The notes beneath the pieces were generated by a model that had not been told where the DNA came from, searched no databases, and saw only the letters and a program-made list of their open reading frames with translations. Below, piece by piece: positions 29,534 through 36,997 of a stretch of DNA of 42,086 bases (position 1 is the stretch's first letter; each line of letters opens with the position of its first letter). This DNA is from a virus: positions 12,008-54,093 of IMG/VR virus record IMGVR_UViG_3300030202_000401; one strand, written 5' to 3'. The translations under genes were made by a program, and so were the position numbers.

Positions 29534-30492
29534 TATCCTCTATATAGTGTTTCTCTTTCGTTTAGGTTTTCAAAGAAAAGTTCATGCGCGTTTACATCAG
29601 GAACTAAGCGCACCCATTGATTCATGTATGATTCATACTTGTCAATGTCTGGGTAGTTAGCTGCATTCCTTGCTTGTGTACAGTAGTATCTCCACTTCTG
29701 ATCTGCAAAATTGTAGTCTATTCTGTTTGTAGGTTTATCGTAACCGCCTAATAATAGCTGCTTAAATATGTACCAGAACATAGCCTCTTTGTAGCTAATA
29801 TCGTCTGGTACCAATGGGAAACAGTCAGCGTCGGTAGGAAATGCCATATAGCTTAGGCAGATCTTACCTGATTCAAAAGACGTTTTGATGTAATCACAGT
29901 CTACAATGTAGCTATCTCTGTGACTAGCAAACTCGTTACTACAACCTTCGCAGTGCATACTAGCATGGAAAGTGCTTGCACCATATGCCAAAGGCTTTAG
30001 TGCAGCACTGTCCCCAAAATAGATCCCCTCTAAAACGGTTATCCTGCTAATAAGTTCTCGTAGCTCTGTAACATTTGACTTGTAGTTTGTGTCATAGAGC
30101 TCTAAGTCTGTGGTTGTAATGTCAGATGTAAAAGTACCGTCTGCAGACTTATTGACCTTGTCTTCTAAGTTTGCATTATACTCTGCAATAGTAGCTTTTA
30201 AGTCTCTAACCTGTCTAGTTACCTCATCTAGTTCTGTAGACGAAGCAGGTGTTACAGTGTTATTAACAGCTACCTGATTAATGAAATAAAGATCTGACGG
30301 CAGTAGCGTCTTATGGTCTTTAATATCCAACACACATTGTTTTTGACACAATTGCGCAGACGCACCAATGTGCTCTAAAGCTTCACCAATCCACTCTACA
30401 GCGTCATCAATCCAGTTAGCGTTATTAGGTTTAAGGTCGCGCATAACCTTTCTAATAATAGCTTTACTTGATATTTCTTTATATACACTCAT
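29533..30492 (-). CDS. Tail connector / ring protein next to the muzzle
   Basis: A 319-residue probable connector component. The helical N terminus KAIIRKVMRDLKPNNANWID followed by DAVEWIGEALEHIG is a conserved opening in crAss-like and other Bacteroidota phages. A middle coiled-coil segment (residues about 85-165) is followed by a conserved block with KICLSYMAFPTDADCFPLVP and AMFWYIFKQLLLGG, resembling tail-adaptor proteins that contact the portal or ring stack. Position directly upstream of the muzzle gene corresponds to the ring protein R1 (gp43) of phage crAss001; that equivalence is positional inference. Two Cys pairs (QLCQKQC and CEGC) are notable. It overlaps both neighbours by TAATG. 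Confidence 0.72.
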   Translation of the reverse strand: MSVYKEISSKAIIRKVMRDLKPNNANWIDDAVEWIGEALEHIGASAQLCQKQCVLDIKDHKTLLPSDLYFINQVAVNNTVTPASSTELDEVTRQVRDLKATIAEYNANLEDKVNKSADGTFTSDITTTDLELYDTNYKSNVTELRELISRITVLEGIYFGDSAALKPLAYGASTFHASMHCEGCSNEFASHRDSYIVDCDYIKTSFESGKICLSYMAFPTDADCFPLVPDDISYKEAMFWYIFKQLLLGGYDKPTNRIDYNFADQKWRYYCTQARNAANYPDIDKYESYMNQWVRLVPDVNAHELFFENLNERETLYRG

Positions 30493-30992
30493 TACTCAAA
30501 TATATTTTCAACTGGCGGCTCTAGGAATCCTCCGCCCTCTTTTTTCTTTTTATGTTTTGCTGCAAACTTTCTAGCAGCTTCCTTACTGCCAAAGCCCCAC
30601 TTCTTAAGAGCTAGAGCTAAACGTGTAGGCTCTCCATTAGCTTTTTTCATAGGACCATCCATTCCTCCAAAACGTGCAGCAAACGACACACGTCGTGGGC
30701 TAGTCCCCGAACTTAATTGAGATTTTAAGTTAGAACCTTCTGCTTTTGCAGATTTTCTACCTTTTGCATTAAGCCCACCAGTAGGGCTTTGTCCTTCCTT
30801 ACGCGTCCACGCAGGACTTTTAAAACCGCCCTTCTTTTTCTTAGCGGTCTTAGCAGATCGTTCTAGGGCTTCGTCAGATACTGTGCCTTTACCAGGCTTA
30901 GAAGTCCCACGTTTCTTAGCACGGTTCATATAGTAATACAAACCTTTCTTAGCACGTCTGCCGTCTTTAGTTGTATGATATTTACTTGCCAT
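30492..30992 (-). CDS. Small basic virion-associated protein with GLYY tag
   Basis: A 166-residue, very Lys/Arg-rich protein. Residues 15-43 (KKGLYYYMNRAKKRGTSKPG and then TVSDEAL) closely match the N terminus of the 1148-residue virion protein. The C terminus is GGGFLEPPVENIFE (153-166), similar in type to the GGFLSEP end of the 146-residue protein two genes upstream. The segment GFGSKEAARKFAAKHKKKK (about 134-152) is a basic helix. No enzyme motif is visible. Because it lies inside the connector module and shares end motifs with other probable structural proteins, it may be a DNA-binding or packaging-tag protein of the particle; this is inference. Confidence 0.7.
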   Translation of the reverse strand: MASKYHTTKDGRRAKKGLYYYMNRAKKRGTSKPGKGTVSDEALERSAKTAKKKKGGFKSPAWTRKEGQSPTGGLNAKGRKSAKAEGSNLKSQLSSGTSPRRVSFAARFGGMDGPMKKANGEPTRLALALKKWGFGSKEAARKFAAKHKKKKEGGGFLEPPVENIFE

Positions 30993-31465
30993 TAGTTCTT
31001 TCTAAATTTTAAGTAGGCTAACTCGTCATGCTTTAAAAGCTCTCGTAGTTTACCCTTGTTACCTTTAATACCTCTAGTAGCATCAAATCTATAGGCTGTT
31101 TTGTTTTTGACTCTACACCTACTCTTTCGCCAGTAGTACTTTAGGTACTCACCGTCGGTATAGTAGATGTGCCATTTTACACCTTCTCCAGTGTCTTTGT
31201 TATACAGATCTTTTCCTTCACTTATAAGCTCGTCTTTGTATTTATTAGACTCGCCCCAGTCAATTGTAGGAATACGAGGATCTCGCTCTTTACGTATAAC
31301 AGACAATGTAGATAGGTTGTGGCCCATATGAAACTCTTTGCCTTCTAGAAGATAATCAATAATCTGCATATTAAACTCACTACATATAGCTACAAAAATA
31401 TCCTTTGGCACAGAGCCATTAGTCTTCTTGTAGTCTTCGTATATGTGTGAGATAGTATGCTGCAT
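30992..31465 (-). CDS. IHF/HU-like protein of the crAss structural module
   Basis: A 157-residue basic protein. Residues about 19-73 follow the HU/IHF layout: helix-helix VPKDIFVAICSEFNMQIIDY, then LLEGKEFHMG, then a strand LSTLSVIRKERDPRIP, where HU proteins have the dimer core, GxGtF and RxxRNP. The C-terminal 80 residues (IYYTDGEYLKYYWRKSRC, then NKTAYRFDATRG and KLRELLKHD) are an extension not found in bacterial HU. crAss-like phages carry IHF-type subunits close to the tail connector genes, which supports this reading. A ring or other connector protein is the main alternative. Both ends overlap neighbours by TAATG. Confidence 0.62.
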   Translation of the reverse strand: MQHTISHIYEDYKKTNGSVPKDIFVAICSEFNMQIIDYLLEGKEFHMGHNLSTLSVIRKERDPRIPTIDWGESNKYKDELISEGKDLYNKDTGEGVKWHIYYTDGEYLKYYWRKSRCRVKNKTAYRFDATRGIKGNKGKLRELLKHDELAYLKFRKN

Positions 31466-31905
31466 TAATCGTTATCTAAATCAAATGTGCTAGGCTCAGA
31501 TAAGAATCCTCCAGTTTTGTACATAGCTTTTTTGCTGCCTCCCATACCCTTCTTAGCTGCAGGCTTCATACCGCCATACATCTTCTTCTTCATACCGCCT
31601 TTGCCGTACATCATCTTTTTCTTCTTATGCTTACCGCCATGCTTCATTTTAGACTTCTTGCTCTTAACAGCGCTCTTCATAGATTCTGTCTTATTGCCAT
31701 CTCCGTCCATATCAAGATAGTCAGGCTTAGCTCCGCCTTTCTTCATTGCCTTTGGAAGGTTGCCCATTGTGTTCATTCCGGCCATGTTAACTCCACTCAT
31801 ACTTCCTACTCCTCCGTACATCATGTATCCCATTTTATTACGCACGTTTTGTGGTAATTTTTTTAAACCTTTTTGGTTTGCTTTTGGTTTCTTTAGTTTT
31901 CCCAT
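31465..31905 (-). CDS. Lys/Gly/Met-rich small phage protein with Asp-rich loop
   Basis: A 146-residue, highly basic low-complexity protein. The open frame reaches 31992, but the ATG at 31905 is chosen because it lies 7 bases after the upstream stop, whereas earlier codons overlap the end of that gene. Visible parts are PDYLDMDGDGNKTESM (residues 61-76), an EF-hand-like Asp-rich loop that recurs in marine phage proteins; repeats of MMYGKGG/KMYGGM/GGSKKAMY; and a C terminus TGGFLSEPSTFDLDND. The ending resembles that of the 166-residue protein downstream. Probably a structural or DNA-associated particle component. The composition makes homology weak evidence, so no function is claimed. Confidence 0.68.
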   Translation of the reverse strand: MGKLKKPKANQKGLKKLPQNVRNKMGYMMYGGVGSMSGVNMAGMNTMGNLPKAMKKGGAKPDYLDMDGDGNKTESMKSAVKSKKSKMKHGGKHKKKKMMYGKGGMKKKMYGGMKPAAKKGMGGSKKAMYKTGGFLSEPSTFDLDND

Positions 31906-31912
31906 TTTAAAT

Positions 31913-32605
31913 TTAATTTCTAGTTCTTGGTGTTGGTGCTGTAGCTTGATCCTGCATTGTATCATTTGTTGTGTCGTTCTTAGAAGAAGCAAGTAACATT
32001 AACTCGCCGCTCATAATCCCTTGCGTGATAGTCTGTATCATATCCATAGGGATAGGAAAGTCCATATCATCATCATAACAATCTGATCCATCACAATCAA
32101 ACTTAGCTACGTCCTCAGGGTCTTCAAACACCCCTCGAACATTAATAAATTGTAGACCGTCAGCCTCATAAATATACATATAATCTTCTATCATATATGC
32201 TTTACGCTTTTTCTTAGCATATTTATCGTACGGAAGCCACTGTACTACATGTGACTCTACTAACGGAATAGTGCCTAATCCAGTTACATCGCTAACGTGT
32301 GTAATAGCATCTCTAAAGCTAAATCGTATAGTTTTAGGAATTTTCCTGACAGTTTTGTAAACAGCACACTCTACAGGTAAATCGCAACATTTAGATGCAT
32401 CTACCTTTTCTAACTCTAGACAGCCTAGATCTTGTTCCAAGTGTCGAGTTATCATACCATTACGAGTAAAGTCCCTACGGATTAGCATTGCTCGATAGTA
32501 TTTAATATTAAACTTAATCTGCGAGATAGATATATGGTCATTGTTATTTGACCTGCCACCTCGAACTAAGTTTAAGATATTGTATGCTATTTCATTCAGT
32601 GTCAT
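31913..32605 (-). CDS. Tail tubular / ring-type connector protein
   Basis: A 230-residue protein whose first 60 residues (MTLNEIAYNILNLVRGGRSN, then QIKFNIKYYRAMLIRRDFTR) follow the opening of a conserved structural family of crAss-like and other Bacteroidota phages, often compared with P22 gp4-type tail tubular proteins. A Cys-containing segment QDLGCLELEKVDASKCCDLP comes next, then beta-rich sequence. The end is acidic (FDCDGSDCYDDDMDF) with a Thr/Asn-rich tail. There is no signal peptide or enzymatic motif. It stands at the head of the connector genes. The family match is by recall, and which ring it forms cannot be told from sequence. Confidence 0.68.
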   Translation of the reverse strand: MTLNEIAYNILNLVRGGRSNNNDHISISQIKFNIKYYRAMLIRRDFTRNGMITRHLEQDLGCLELEKVDASKCCDLPVECAVYKTVRKIPKTIRFSFRDAITHVSDVTGLGTIPLVESHVVQWLPYDKYAKKKRKAYMIEDYMYIYEADGLQFINVRGVFEDPEDVAKFDCDGSDCYDDDMDFPIPMDMIQTITQGIMSGELMLLASSKNDTTNDTMQDQATAPTPRTRN

Positions 32606-32608
32606 TTC

Positions 32609-33739
32609 TTATACGTTAGTTTGTAAATATCCTTCATAGCCACGTGCTTTACTCCATATATGTGCTTGTCCGGTTCTTTTAGCTTCATAACCCATCATCT
32701 TGTGCCAAGCGTCATTAGCACAGATAGATGGCAAAAATCTTACTTTAACGCCTCTATATTCATTTACCATTTCTTTATGTAAATGTCCACAGTGTACCTC
32801 TCTAAACTTTGCATTAGCAAATAGCATAGGTCTTTCTGTAGCCATTATCAATGGCATTTCTGCTGGTTTTTCTTTGTCTCCGTGTGTATACATAATCATA
32901 TTGACACCGTAGGTGTAATACTTTCTTGAATCAACATTGTTATCTACATTCACAGTTTCGTCGTTTTTAAAGAACGCTCGCAAGTATTCCCCTGCATAAA
33001 ACATTCTTTCGTAGTCATGGTTGCCTTGGACAACTACAACATCTACTGGAGCAGCCTCGCTCAGAAACCTAATTGCGCGTACCATAAGATTACAGTAACC
33101 TACAAATGTTTCCTGCCAGTCTGCAGAATCCTGCTGAGGTGTACCTTTCGTGGTAGCACGGGAATAACCCTCAGAGTTCATACCGTCATTACCTACCGGT
33201 AACACTATCCTCTCTATATTAAGGCCGTCTGCCTTGGCTAAGAGATCTTTTACGGTATTCATATACTCCTCCTCAGCTTCGTCAAGAGTTTGTCCAGTAT
33301 ACTTACCATAGTGAATGTCGGGTAATGACACCTCATAAGCAACTGGGTCTTGAACTGTGTCGTAGCTTTTTTCAACCTTTGGGCTGTAAGACTCTAACAA
33401 AGAGATTAGCTCTTCTTTAGCTTTCTTCATTAAGTCGTCTTCTGTTTTTACTACGACAGAAAATCTATGTTCTCCATGCATATTCTGCCAAAACTTAACT
33501 GATGCTACATCGTCTTCATCAATCTCGTTTTCTTTTAAGAACTTTTTGAACTCACTTATCTCAGACTGGTTTACATTGTCTAAGTCAAAGTCAGCTCCTT
33601 TAGCTTCAATTCTTGCCTCCTTCAACGCATGTCGACAAGTCTCTACACTACAATTTAGCCTTTCAGACAAGCGCTCAGCTCCCTCTTTCAGGTAACCTGG
33701 CCTATCTTTTAGAAATGCTTTTACTTCGTCTTTAGTCAT
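32609..33739 (-). CDS. Calcineurin-like metallophosphoesterase with N-terminal HTH-like segment
   Basis: A 376-residue enzyme of the metallophosphoesterase superfamily. The metal-binding motifs appear in order: LPDIHYGK (Asp141, His143), GND (183-185, in place of the usual GDxxD/GDE), GNHD (239-242), THGD (His286) and CGHLH (His319, His321). Residues about 14-46 (GYLKEGAERLSERLNCSVET followed by a basic helix) look like a helix-turn-helix, so the enzyme may bind DNA. A metallophosphoesterase is a recurrent gene of crAss-like phages. The substrate is unknown; nuclease or phosphodiesterase activity is plausible. It lies between the holin and connector genes with short gaps (18 and 3 bases). Confidence 0.9.
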   Translation of the reverse strand: MTKDEVKAFLKDRPGYLKEGAERLSERLNCSVETCRHALKEARIEAKGADFDLDNVNQSEISEFKKFLKENEIDEDDVASVKFWQNMHGEHRFSVVVKTEDDLMKKAKEELISLLESYSPKVEKSYDTVQDPVAYEVSLPDIHYGKYTGQTLDEAEEEYMNTVKDLLAKADGLNIERIVLPVGNDGMNSEGYSRATTKGTPQQDSADWQETFVGYCNLMVRAIRFLSEAAPVDVVVVQGNHDYERMFYAGEYLRAFFKNDETVNVDNNVDSRKYYTYGVNMIMYTHGDKEKPAEMPLIMATERPMLFANAKFREVHCGHLHKEMVNEYRGVKVRFLPSICANDAWHKMMGYEAKRTGQAHIWSKARGYEGYLQTNV

Positions 33740-33757
33740 AATATATTGGTTTATAAA

Positions 33758-34159
33758 TTACTTTTTTAAGTTTCTTCCTTTTTCAAACGATCTACCTCCA
33801 AAGTATGCTCCAATTACAGTAATTAAAGTAAGCTGTAGAAGATCTGTCCATTTCTCTTCTACTTGGAAATTAACTGCTCCAGCGTCTATAAAAATCAAGA
33901 GCATTGTACATACTATTAAGAATACAAGAACCATAGGTCTTACATTCTTTGACAGCCAAGAGTCAGACTTAAGGTCTGCTTCCCATCGAGAGGTAATATT
34001 CTTCTCCATCTCAACTTCGTAGTTAGCTATCAATTCTTTTATTTTTCTCTTAGCTTCAAGCTTTTCTTCCTTAGATGTGGTTAATCCATCTAAAGCGTTA
34101 CCAACCCCTTCTACAAGGTCAGCTGCTCCTCCGCTAAATATTTTTCCTAATATACTCAT
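33758..34159 (-). CDS. Holin of the GTA_holin_3TM type
   Basis: A 133-residue membrane protein resembling the 3-TM holin family (Pfam GTA_holin_3TM). It begins with an amphipathic, Gly-rich segment (SILGKIFSGGAADLVEGVGN), continues with a charged helix TSKEEKLEAKRKIKELIANY, and then has the family-type SWLSKNVRPMV before two strong membrane segments (about 75-93 and 106-122). The frame is open to 34246, but ATG 34159 is chosen because it lies one base after the previous stop and gives the family-type N terminus. Holins make holes in the inner membrane at the end of infection. The likely partner is the M15 peptidase encoded about 2 kb upstream. Confidence 0.82.
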   Translation of the reverse strand: MSILGKIFSGGAADLVEGVGNALDGLTTSKEEKLEAKRKIKELIANYEVEMEKNITSRWEADLKSDSWLSKNVRPMVLVFLIVCTMLLIFIDAGAVNFQVEEKWTDLLQLTLITVIGAYFGGRSFEKGRNLKK

Positions 34160-34160
34160 A

Positions 34161-34622
34161 TTAATATTGTCTTCCTGTTGGCGCTGAGGCTGCAGAGGAT
34201 TGTCTATTTCCTCCCGCCGAGTACCCTGTGTTATAGTTTTTATCAATGTTATACGCTAACGCTACGTCTGCTGTTTCCGAGCTATTAGCAAGTTTAATTT
34301 TTAAATCAGACTTGCGCTCATAGACACACGGAGAACCGTCAAATATATCAATAGCAGCACCCGCAGGAATAACTAAACTTTTAATAAAGTAAAAAGTAAA
34401 AAATTCTTCAAACAACACATCTCCTCCTAAATCGAATTCCGCAGTAGCCATATTTTTTCTTTCAAGATAAACGTCTACAGTAATATCTGAAGAGTGGGTA
34501 TTTGCTATTCTAGCTTTACTAAGTGTAACTAAATCTAAGTACCTAGAATCATTAGAATCTGGAAATCCATTTAAAAGTGTTACCACCCTTACCCCGGTTA
34601 TATTTTTGTAAGAATACTTCAT
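34161..34622 (-). CDS. Small beta-rich phage structural protein
   Basis: A 153-residue protein, predicted mostly beta. The pattern SKARIANTHSSDITVDVYLE, then a Phe-rich strand and LVIPAGAAIDIFDGSPCVYE with DLKIKLA, resembles a small jelly-roll-like decoration or appendage protein seen in marine phages. The C-terminal 25 residues are Ser/Ala/Gly rich and probably disordered. No signal peptide. It overlaps the upstream gene as TAATG and sits between the tail-fibre group and the holin. Function unknown; the structural reading is inference from fold pattern and position. Confidence 0.65.
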   Translation of the reverse strand: MKYSYKNITGVRVVTLLNGFPDSNDSRYLDLVTLSKARIANTHSSDITVDVYLERKNMATAEFDLGGDVLFEEFFTFYFIKSLVIPAGAAIDIFDGSPCVYERKSDLKIKLANSSETADVALAYNIDKNYNTGYSAGGNRQSSAASAPTGRQY

Positions 34623-34915
34623 TACGTTAGTGTTAATGTTGTTGATTTGCTTACTCCACCGTTTGTTACAGTCATTACAATACTGTAAGATGTCTTACCC
34701 TTAACCGTAGTAGTTATCATATCACCAAAGGCTATCGTTGTGCTACTACCTACGGTTATAGCTGCATCAATAGAATTTATTTTAGCGATCATAACGTCCA
34801 CCTTATCATGCATAGCATTAATAAGCGTGTGCTCTGGTCCTCTATACTTTGACGGTGGTATAGCGTCGTCTTTTTTGTTAGTGCCTTTAGCAGACTCCAT
34901 TGTTGATATAGCCAT
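34622..34915 (-). CDS. Small hypothetical protein in the tail-fibre group
   Basis: A 97-residue protein with no recognised family. The first 50 residues are charged and helical (YRGPEHTLINAMHDKVDVMI); the rest is Thr/Ser/Val-rich beta (GSSTTIAFGDMITTTVKG and a final STTLTLT). This helix-then-beta layout fits a short trimeric fibre or fibre-associated protein. It lies 2 bases after the tail-fibre gene and overlaps the next gene by TAATG, so the three are likely co-expressed. Function is not established. Confidence 0.6.
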   Translation of the reverse strand: MAISTMESAKGTNKKDDAIPPSKYRGPEHTLINAMHDKVDVMIAKINSIDAAITVGSSTTIAFGDMITTTVKGKTSYSIVMTVTNGGVSKSTTLTLT

Positions 34916-34917
34916 GA

Positions 34918-36159
34918 TTAAGAGTGTGTTCCTGTTATGTGTAAATTAAAAATTGTAGTTTGATTATGGTTATTAGTTTGCTTTTGCATAAACCAGAAAA
35001 TTCTATCACGTGAACTAAAATCTCCTCCGCTACTAATAGTAAAAAAAGCATTAAAAGTTTTGTCAGTATTAGTTGTTATAGTAGGTGTAGTAAACATATG
35101 GGTTAAAGTTATAGTACTTGCATTAGCACTAGCTCCAGCTTTATAAAATCTAAACTGAAGTGTATCATTACCATTACTTTCACCCTGTATGTCAAACCGT
35201 GTTATAGCTCCATCTCCGGGTGCTATCCAAAAGCACCCTCTAATGTGGTCAGCTGGTAATGACGTTGGATCTGTAGTACTTCCATTTAACGAACCACTTG
35301 AAGACACATATTTATACTCTGTATCGTTATCAGAAGGAGAAATAAACGAGGCGTTTTTGTTCCATGTAACATTAGAGCTAACATACTCTTTAATAGCGCC
35401 AGAAGACATAATGTGATCGTCTTCATCTTCAAATTCAGAACCTACATCTATATCAGCAATAGCGTGACCACCAACACTTAAGCTACCAGTAACAGTTGCG
35501 TTACCAGCTATAGTAGTTGTTGAAGCAGCGCCGTATCCAAGGCCAACGTCAACTATGTTGTTCGTTCCGTGACCTGTTGCAGTCAGCGCCTGTTGTAACG
35601 CTGAAGTGCTACCATTACTTGTGGCAACTGTAAAAGACACTTTACCTGCTTCATCAGTGTCAGTGACCGATTCTATTTCAGCTAAAATTCGAGCAAAAGA
35701 AGTTACCTGATTTGCAGAGTTGAAAGCAGTAAATCTAAATGTGCCTACTTCGTCTCCATTACCAGAATTACCCGTTGATTGCCTAGTCATAAGAATTTCT
35801 GGAGATTCAGCATCAGGATTAGCATTAACCAATTGAACTGTTGGTTTTCCACTATTAACGCTCGTTACAACTAAGTCGTTAGTAGTCCCGTTGTAAGTTA
35901 AAAAAGGTTCAACGCTAGCTTCATCAGCGTCTTTATACGTCAACACCCCATTTGCTGTGTTGCCATCAAAAGCTATACCACCTGAACCACCGCCTATATC
36001 ATTCAACACTTCAGCTCCAGTTCTATAACCAACCTTATCATTAGCGTCTACCACCAAAAACTTATCTGTATCAGCACCAGGATCGGCAAGATCTTCCAGG
36101 TAAACGTCATCACGAAACCTAGAAATAAAACTCCATATATGTTGCCCAATCCACTTCAA
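34918..36159 (-). CDS. Tail fibre / appendage protein
   Basis: A 413-residue probable fibre protein. It starts with TTG at 36159, giving KWIGQHIWSFISRFRDDVYL, an N-terminal anchor I recognise from fibre-like proteins of other marine phages; the next in-frame ATG would remove this conserved part. There follow an Asp/Gly-rich linker (DPGADTDKFLVVDANDKVGY), a Thr/Ser/Asn-rich repeat region (TATGHGTNNIVDVGLGYG, then NATVTGSLSVGG) typical of trimeric fibre shafts, and a C-terminal beta domain (residues about 260-413) that may bind the host. There are no cysteines and no signal peptide. It precedes two small beta proteins. The receptor specificity cannot be read from sequence. Confidence 0.75.
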   Translation of the reverse strand: MKWIGQHIWSFISRFRDDVYLEDLADPGADTDKFLVVDANDKVGYRTGAEVLNDIGGGSGGIAFDGNTANGVLTYKDADEASVEPFLTYNGTTNDLVVTSVNSGKPTVQLVNANPDAESPEILMTRQSTGNSGNGDEVGTFRFTAFNSANQVTSFARILAEIESVTDTDEAGKVSFTVATSNGSTSALQQALTATGHGTNNIVDVGLGYGAASTTTIAGNATVTGSLSVGGHAIADIDVGSEFEDEDDHIMSSGAIKEYVSSNVTWNKNASFISPSDNDTEYKYVSSSGSLNGSTTDPTSLPADHIRGCFWIAPGDGAITRFDIQGESNGNDTLQFRFYKAGASANASTITLTHMFTTPTITTNTDKTFNAFFTISSGGDFSSRDRIFWFMQKQTNNHNQTTIFNLHITGTHS

Positions 36160-36160
36160 A

Positions 36161-36616
36161 TTAGATCACTTTGTATTTAGTTCTACCTTTGTCCTTGTAT
36201 GCTAGTAAGCATCTGTTTCTGTTTTCTTCCTCAGATACATAGCTTATATGTACCCATGCAGGATTACTATCGTCACCAAATTCCCATATAATTTGATCAA
36301 AGTCTAGATTCTCTTTTATGTAGTTATACATCTCTGCATTTGTTTTATGCCCAAATGTATCATCTAGATCTACAGCCTGTCCTTTACAATGCTGTGACCT
36401 AGAACTACCGCCAATAGCCTTATTTAATTCTACTGACCTAAAGAAACTATTAATCTTGATAGGACCACCTACCCAAGATCTTAGAGGCTCAAATACCTTT
36501 TCAGCTAATACTTTCATATTAGCCAATTGCTCATCGTTAGGTATATTATCTATACCTCGACGTATTGCAGTATTACTATGCCTGCCTTCTTTATCGCTTA
36601 TATGCTTACTTATCAT
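36161..36616 (-). CDS. M15-family zinc peptidase, probable endolysin
   Basis: A 151-residue peptidase resembling the M15 D-Ala-D-Ala carboxypeptidase / L-Ala-D-Glu endopeptidase type, cutting peptidoglycan stem peptides. The zinc site is complete: SQHCKGQAVDLD (His76, Asp83) and WVHISY (His123), with Glu112 in WEFGDD as likely catalytic base. The segment KINSFFRSVELNKAIGGS is the usual region before the first motif. The length is that of a single catalytic domain without a cell-wall-binding part, normal for a Gram-negative host. No signal peptide is seen, so release would need the holin. It could also be a virion-borne enzyme for entry, since it sits among fibre and structural genes. Confidence 0.9.
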   Translation of the reverse strand: MISKHISDKEGRHSNTAIRRGIDNIPNDEQLANMKVLAEKVFEPLRSWVGGPIKINSFFRSVELNKAIGGSSRSQHCKGQAVDLDDTFGHKTNAEMYNYIKENLDFDQIIWEFGDDSNPAWVHISYVSEEENRNRCLLAYKDKGRTKYKVI

Positions 36617-36620
36617 CTAC

Positions 36621-36986
36621 TTATGCAGGCTTAGTCCAATATCCATATTCTACTACGCAAGCTGCTGTATCTGCTTGAAGTTCAAATCCTGTATCAGGCC
36701 ATAATGGAAAGAATAAAAATTCTCCTGGATTTAAAACTCCAAAAGTTGTACCGCCTGCAGTTGAAACTTTAACAAAGTTTGTACTATCTGTATTTTTAAT
36801 ATATACATAAGTTCTTAAAGCTTGAGCTGTTGTTAAAATTTCTGTAGGACTACTGTGGCTTATAGAAATTCTAGCTGCGTTAATAGCAGGCTCTTGCGTA
36901 GTTAACACGTCAGATGCACTAAGGTTTAAAGCATCGCTTGTAGCATTAGAACTAGACAATGTTAGTTTTGCTGTTAATGTTGCCAT
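36621..36986 (-). CDS. Small beta-rich phage structural protein
   Basis: A 121-residue Thr/Ala/Ser-rich protein with a likely beta-sandwich layout: TLTAKLTLSSSNATSDALNL, RTYVYIKNTDSTNFVKVST, and FGVLNPGEFLFFPLWPD. This pattern is common in small virion decoration or appendage proteins of marine phages. No membrane segment or catalytic motif is visible. It lies 4 bases before the M15 gene and 11 bases after the T9SS cargo gene. Function unknown; the structural reading comes from pattern and context only. Confidence 0.65.
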   Translation of the reverse strand: MATLTAKLTLSSSNATSDALNLSASDVLTTQEPAINAARISISHSSPTEILTTAQALRTYVYIKNTDSTNFVKVSTAGGTTFGVLNPGEFLFFPLWPDTGFELQADTAACVVEYGYWTKPA

Positions 36987-36997
36987 TTTATTTATTT

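Noticed and set aside
31906-31992. Upstream extension of the 146-residue basic protein to 31992
   Set aside because: The extra residues overlap the end of the preceding connector gene and have no family character; ATG 31905 follows that stop by 7 bases.
34160-34246. Upstream extension of the holin to 34246
   Set aside because: The added 29 polar residues overlap the previous gene and do not belong to the holin N-terminal pattern; ATG 34159 follows the stop by one base.
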